Translations under genes and position numbers: made by a program | From: Promethearchaeota archaeon | Lineage (GTDB): Archaea > Asgardarchaeota > Lokiarchaeia > Sigynarchaeales > SOKP01 | Length of the DNA: 7,711 nucleotides | Assembly (NCBI GenBank): GCA_019894735.1 | Contig: JAGXOB010000107.1 | Coordinates: 1-7,711, forward strand | Direction: 5' to 3' | The notes under the pieces: generated by a model | Told to the model about the DNA's origin: nothing | The model's input: only the letters and a program-made list of their open reading frames with translations | The model's database searches: none | Part shown: positions 6,301-7,711 of the stretch, in pieces | Layout: each line of letters starts with the position of its first letter | Position numbering within the stretch: the first letter of the stretch is position 1

Positions 6301-6320
6301 TTATAAATAATTATATAAAT
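6301..6320 (+). promoter_or_regulatory. TATA-box region of the two-helix membrane protein gene
   Basis: Two overlapping candidates, TTATAAATA (6301-6309) and TTATATAAAT (6311-6320), would start transcripts near 6331 or 6341. That leaves a leader of 30-40 bases, enough to contain the GAGGT ribosome-binding site at 6360-6364. Confidence 0.5.
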
Positions 6321-6371
6321 ATTTTTATTAGAGATTATTTTATTCTACAAGAGTTATGCGAGGTAACAACT

Positions 6372-7016
6372 ATGGGAGAAGATAAACTAACAGAATTAAG
6401 CGATCTTAAAGAAATAGCAATAGGGAAAATAAAAGCAGCGTATAATCGCTCGATTGACGCCGAAGCAACACATTCAGTTCTCTGGGATGTTACGGAAAGA
6501 AAAAGGAATAACCTACTTAAATATGGTTTATTTGCTAGCGTTTTTATCATTATATTTGCTTACTTACCCTTTCTATTTGGTTATGTTTTGTTAATCTGGG
6601 TTTTCAGCCTTATTGCAGAAGTTTTAGCTTTCATAATAGCCGGTTTAACAATCTACGGAATATTTTTAGCAAATTTTTCGAAAGCCCATAAACAACTTAT
6701 AAACGCCGCAATTCTTTTGCGAAGGCAGGGTTTAGATTTCTTACAATACAAACTAGACAATTTAGACAAGAAGGGATATATTGACGAATTAAAGTCTTTA
6801 GAAGTGAATGATAAAGATCTTAAAGAGAAGTCACGAGTGTACACTGAAAAAATTTCGACTCAATTAATTGCTGAAATAACGTATAATGTAGAAGAACTTG
6901 AAAAAGCAGGTTTTAAAAAACACGCCATTACTCAACAAGCAATTGAATCTGCTAATGAAAAGCTCCAGAAATTTACCGCGTTAAGAACCTGTGAAGCGTG
7001 GATTAAATTTGATTGA
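6372..7016 (+). CDS. Two-helix membrane protein with long helical flanks, SLATT-like
   Basis: This 214-residue protein has no confident family match. Residues 1-47 are charged and helical. Two strong transmembrane segments follow (~49-70 and ~72-100), separated by a very short turn. Then comes an amphipathic helix (KAHKQLINAAILLRRQGLDF, 104-123) and a helical, probably coiled-coil cytosolic tail to 214. A helix, two adjacent membrane segments and a cytosolic helical tail is the layout of SLATT domains, predicted membrane effectors in nucleotide-signal-linked defence. However, no nucleotidyltransferase or SLOG partner gene is in the window, so the resemblance is architectural only. The ATG at 6372 is supported by GAGGT (6360-6364) seven bases ahead. 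The gene has its own promoter, stands 130 bases behind the polyamine gene and is followed by an oligo-T tract, so it is probably monocistronic. Confidence 0.7.
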   Translation: MGEDKLTELSDLKEIAIGKIKAAYNRSIDAEATHSVLWDVTERKRNNLLKYGLFASVFIIIFAYLPFLFGYVLLIWVFSLIAEVLAFIIAGLTIYGIFLANFSKAHKQLINAAILLRRQGLDFLQYKLDNLDKKGYIDELKSLEVNDKDLKEKSRVYTEKISTQLIAEITYNVEELEKAGFKKHAITQQAIESANEKLQKFTALRTCEAWIKFD

Positions 7017-7070
7017 GATTCTTTTATGTGTGAATGCAGACTTTTATATTAACAAAACTGTACAATACCC

Positions 7071-7080
7071 TCTTTTTTAT
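7071..7080 (+). terminator. Oligo-T terminator after the membrane protein gene
   Basis: TCTTTTTTAT, 55 bases after the stop codon, contains six consecutive T. It separates this gene from the downstream RNA candidate. No hairpin is visible. Confidence 0.4.
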
Positions 7081-7118
7081 ATGTTCTATCAACACAAATT
7101 AAATTCGGATTTAATAGC

Positions 7119-7128
7119 TTTTATATAA
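7119..7128 (+). promoter_or_regulatory. TATA box of the candidate RNA gene
   Basis: TTTTATATAA is a good archaeal TATA element. A start about 26 bases from its centre falls at ~7150, exactly where the paired region of the RNA candidate begins. No comparable element is found on the minus strand beyond 7260. Confidence 0.45.
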
Positions 7129-7150
7129 TTAGAAAATAAATAGATTATTG

Positions 7151-7263
7151 AAGGTAGTAGAAATTCGAGCTAACATTGGATTTCGCCCTCTATTAAACTC
7201 AAGCATGAGTTTAATTCTCTCTTAACCTATAACACTTCGGCTCGAATTGGACCCTCCTTTTCC
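7151..7263 (+). ncRNA. Candidate free-standing structured small RNA of unknown class
   Basis: Nested perfect pairings are visible. AATTCGAGC (7162-7170) pairs with GCTCGAATT (7240-7248). Inside it, ATTAAACTCA (7192-7201) pairs with TGAGTTTAAT (7206-7215) around an AGCA loop. At the ends, AAGG (7151-7154) can pair with CCTT (7256-7259). A TATA box sits at the right distance upstream and eight T follow directly, so the unit has a promoter, a structure and a terminator, with no coding frame of note. It is not a tRNA: the GCTCGAATT arm resembles a T-loop but lacks the flanking 5-bp stem. It is too short for archaeal SRP or RNase P RNA, and no box C/D or H/ACA motifs stand out. An attenuator for the downstream gene is less likely, because that gene has its own TATA box ~150 bases further on. 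Confidence 0.45.
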
Positions 7264-7271
7264 TTTTTTTT
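7256..7271 (+). terminator. Oligo-T terminator of the candidate RNA
   Basis: CCTTTTCCTTTTTTTT, with eight consecutive T at 7264-7271, follows immediately after the 3' side of the outer stem. It has the form of an archaeal intrinsic terminator. Confidence 0.5.
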
Positions 7272-7406
7272 CATGAAAATTTCTAGTTTTTGAGTGAGAT
7301 CTACACTTAAATTTAAAGATCGGTTAGCTTAATGACCTTATTACCATAAAACCTTTAACCTTTGATAAACTTCCCTGAAAAGATTTGTTTAGGTTTAGAA
7401 CAAAAA

Positions 7407-7416
7407 TTTATAAATA
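7407..7416 (+). promoter_or_regulatory. TATA box of the metallo-beta-lactamase gene
   Basis: TTTATAAATA predicts a start near 7438 and a leader of about 60 bases. A direct repeat AATTATAT-GGT-AATTATAT (7417-7435) lies between the box and the predicted start; its role is unknown. The remaining gap sequence (7272-7400) shows no gene or clear structure. Confidence 0.5.
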
Positions 7417-7497
7417 AATTATATGGTAATTATATTGTTTGATTCCTACATTAAAGTAGATAAAGATGAAAAATAAAACTAAATCCGGATAGATGAA

Positions 7498-7711
7498 ATG
7501 AAAACTTCAGATATGAGGCTTACATTTTTAGGGGGCGTGAATGAAGTAGGAGGCAATAAAATTCTACTGGAAGATTTCAATTACGATGTAAAGATTTTTT
7601 TAGATTTTGGGATCAATATAAAAGATTTCAATAATAACTTTAAAAAAAACGAGGAACCATCTTCGGTTAGGGATTTAATAAAAATTGGGTTGCTACCTAA
7701 CACAGAACACC
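7498..7711 (+). CDS. 5' part of a metallo-beta-lactamase-fold (RNase J/beta-CASP-like) protein
   Basis: Seventy-one residues are visible before the window ends. MRLTFLGGVNEVGGNKILLE followed by VKIFLDFGINI is the first strand, the GGxNEVGGN turn and the second strand (VxIFLDFG) of the metallo-beta-lactamase fold. This is as in archaeal RNase J/CPSF-type nucleases and related hydrolases. The zinc-binding HxHxDH motif would lie beyond the window edge, so catalytic status cannot be judged. The following VRDLIKIGLLPN resembles the linker to that motif in a family of archaeal exonuclease-like proteins. The start is ATG at 7498, the first in frame after a stop at 7480. M6 (7513) is an alternative and sits closer to the conserved strand. 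An RNA-processing role is inferred from the family only. Confidence 0.75.
   Translation, partial: MKTSDMRLTFLGGVNEVGGNKILLEDFNYDVKIFLDFGINIKDFNNNFKKNEEPSSVRDLIKIGLLPNTEH

Noticed and set aside
6242..6306. A short readable frame after the polyamine fusion (IEQEDTALSISVSHKKVERTL), possibly a frameshifted tail
   Set aside because: The decarboxylase domain is complete before the stop at 6241, there is no start codon for the extra frame, and it matches nothing I recognise.
6335..6844. Minus-strand frames of 71 and 63 codons opposite the two-helix membrane protein
   Set aside because: They are antisense shadows of a gene with a clear start, ribosome-binding site and membrane segments.
7151..7260. 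A tRNA in the structured intergenic RNA, suggested by the TTCGGCTCGAATTGG stretch
   Set aside because: The putative T-loop lacks its 5-bp stem, the canonical T54 is C, and no D-arm or acceptor stem can be placed.
7300..7400. Possible box C/D small RNA (TTGATAA and CTGA near 7360-7380)
   Set aside because: No proper RTGATGA box C and no terminal stem; the partial matches are expected by chance.
1..7711. CRISPR arrays, insertion sequences, integrase or attachment sites
   Set aside because: No regularly spaced repeats, no transposase or integrase motifs and no long terminal inverted or direct repeats were found on either strand.

Overview
The window is AT-rich and looks archaeal. A/T-rich TATA-like boxes sit about 25 bases ahead of likely transcript starts, oligo-T tracts follow several genes, and some transcripts look leaderless or nearly so. 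The most diagnostic gene carries a BpsA (branched-chain polyamine synthase) domain, a family known mainly from archaea and thermophilic bacteria. An Asgard-type archaeon is possible, judging from the longin/roadblock-like look of the truncated first gene and the general protein style, but nothing in the window proves it.

Left part (1-3817). The 3' end of an unrecognised plus-strand gene stops at 551. It faces a minus-strand operon of four genes, in transcription order: a PadR-family repressor, a BtrH-like cysteine acyltransferase/peptidase-fold protein, an alpha/alpha-toroid (terpenoid cyclase/prenyltransferase fold) protein, and a cysteine-rich DUF3795 protein. PadR and the BtrH-like gene overlap; the other gaps are 19 and 30 bases. 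Just downstream of DUF3795 lies a broken remnant of uvrA: a ribosome-binding site, an ATG and about 20 codons of a recognisable UvrA N-terminus, after which homology stops abruptly near position 559. The operon promoter region holds a perfect 12-4-12 palindrome over the predicted transcription start. This is the likely PadR operator, so the operon is probably autorepressed and inducible.

Middle part (3818-6241). Divergent from the operon is an integral-membrane methyltransferase of the isoprenylcysteine carboxyl methyltransferase / phospholipid methyltransferase type. It is followed by the most striking gene here: a 479-residue fusion of complete BpsA (winged helix plus aminopropyltransferase with GDDD and DPPY motifs) with a complete class-1 pyruvoyl S-adenosylmethionine decarboxylase. 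One polypeptide would both make the aminopropyl donor (decarboxylated AdoMet) and use it to build branched polyamines.

Right part (6242-7711). A two-helix membrane protein with long cytosolic helical flanks, resembling SLATT-type proteins, has its own promoter and Shine-Dalgarno. It is followed by a 480-base stretch without a protein gene. That stretch contains a candidate free-standing structured RNA of about 110 bases, with a TATA box, nested perfect stems and an oligo-T terminator. The window ends inside the start of a metallo-beta-lactamase-fold (RNase J/beta-CASP-like) gene.

The best candidates for undescribed biology are the BpsA-AdoMetDC fusion, the PadR/BtrH-like/toroid/DUF3795 operon with its operator, the orphan RNA, and the uvrA breakpoint.
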